From Aeromicrobium sp. (GTDB lineage: Bacteria; Actinomycetota; Actinomycetes; Propionibacteriales; Nocardioidaceae), in contig JACMOZ010000261.1 of assembly GCA_014377785.1 (NCBI GenBank), forward strand, positions 1-42,737: a DNA stretch of 42,737 nucleotides. Reading direction: 5' to 3'. Shown piece after piece: positions 42,468 through 42,737 of this stretch (the stretch's first letter is position 1; each line of letters starts with the position of its first letter). Under the pieces are notes generated by a model, which searched no databases, was not told where the DNA came from, and saw only the letters and a program-made list of their open reading frames with translations. The translations under genes and the position numbers were made by a program.

Positions 42468-42737
42468 ATGATCAGGGTTGCGCGGAACGCTTCGCCGGTA
42501 GAACACGGCCCGGCGATCAAGCAGGTGAGCGAGTTGCTCGGCATACCCGCACCGACGTTGCGTTCGTGGGAGCGGCGGTACGGAGTACCCGTCACCTCGA
42601 GAAGCTCAGGGGGCCATCGCCGTTACGCCGAAGATGAACTCAATCAACTTCGGCTCATGAGGGATGAGATCGCACGCGGCAAACGGGCGGCCGACGCTGC
42701 GCTGGCGGTCATGTTGCTGCTCGACCAGAACAATCCA
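42468..42737 (+). CDS. MerR family regulator (LitR/CarH-like DNA-binding domain), partial
   Basis: Only the first 90 residues are in the window; the frame runs off the right edge. The helix-turn-helix reads VSELLGIPAPTLRSWERRYG, and the wing has SGGHRRYAEDELNQLRLMRD, the pattern of MerR proteins related to the light- and B12-responsive LitR/CarH group and to DICT-domain regulators. The effector domain that would decide between these is not visible. The ATG at 42468 has a poor ribosome binding site. It is divergent from the sigma-like gene and has a 14-bp repeat 66 bp upstream. Confidence 0.8.
   Translation, partial: MIRVARNASPVEHGPAIKQVSELLGIPAPTLRSWERRYGVPVTSRSSGGHRRYAEDELNQLRLMRDEIARGKRAADAALAVMLLLDQNNP

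Overview
The window is chromosomal DNA from a high-G+C Gram-positive bacterium, most likely an actinomycete. Support comes from frequent GTG starts, an SCO4848-family membrane protein, a DnaB helicase gene divergent from a MATE transporter, an alpha-methylacyl-CoA racemase of the mycobacterial Mcr type, a FadA/FadB pair, and many ATGA-coupled genes. I cannot name the genus. I see no rRNA, tRNA, CRISPR array, phage or recognisable insertion sequence.

Layout. 1-3137: the tail of a peptide-type ABC substrate-binding protein, a 5'-truncated glutamine-amidotransferase-like gene, and a coupled alpha/beta-hydrolase/MATE pair. 3138-4878: a leader with several DnaA-box-like sites, then dnaB. 4978-6357: a broken adenylate cyclase gene coupled to an intact cyclic-nucleotide-binding protein. 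6574-9175: a small membrane coiled-coil protein, a DedA protein and a GabD-type dehydrogenase. 9182-13146: a palindromic dispersed repeat, a VOC protein, an overlapping YbaY/ABC exporter/DUF488 operon (DUF488 frameshifted) and an NmrA-type reductase. 13290-16408: cupin, epimerase, PAP2 phosphatase, and a degenerate ECF-sigma-like protein. 16450-19305: a csoR-copZ-copA copper operon with a textbook CsoR operator. 19336-25289: thioesterase, an enterobacterial-type SerA, a sirtuin missing one zinc ligand, DUF1697, FUSC and MFS transporters, then a second copy of the dispersed repeat.

25460-40809 is mainly lipid catabolism: fadH, an NTF2-like protein, PadR with its operator, a flavin monooxygenase, an alpha/beta hydrolase, Mcr, an acyl-CoA dehydrogenase, zwf, a GH15 enzyme, a MerR regulator, fadA and fadB. 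Near-identical palindromes (GTGACAGTA-N2-A-N-TGTCACAAT) lie in the promoters of the mcr/acyl-CoA dehydrogenase operon and of the fadA/fadB operon, the second next to the MerR gene. I infer a local MerR-controlled beta-oxidation regulon that handles 2-methyl-branched and unsaturated acyl chains.

The right end (40810-42737) holds a 507-bp stretch without a convincing gene, a 59-residue anti-sigma-like ORF lacking the zinc-ligand histidine, a second degenerate sigma-like gene paralogous to the one at 15911, and a divergent, truncated MerR gene of the LitR/CarH-like DNA-binding type. A 14-bp repeat occurs once near each end of their shared promoter region. This module and the MerR beta-oxidation regulon are the best candidates for something undescribed.
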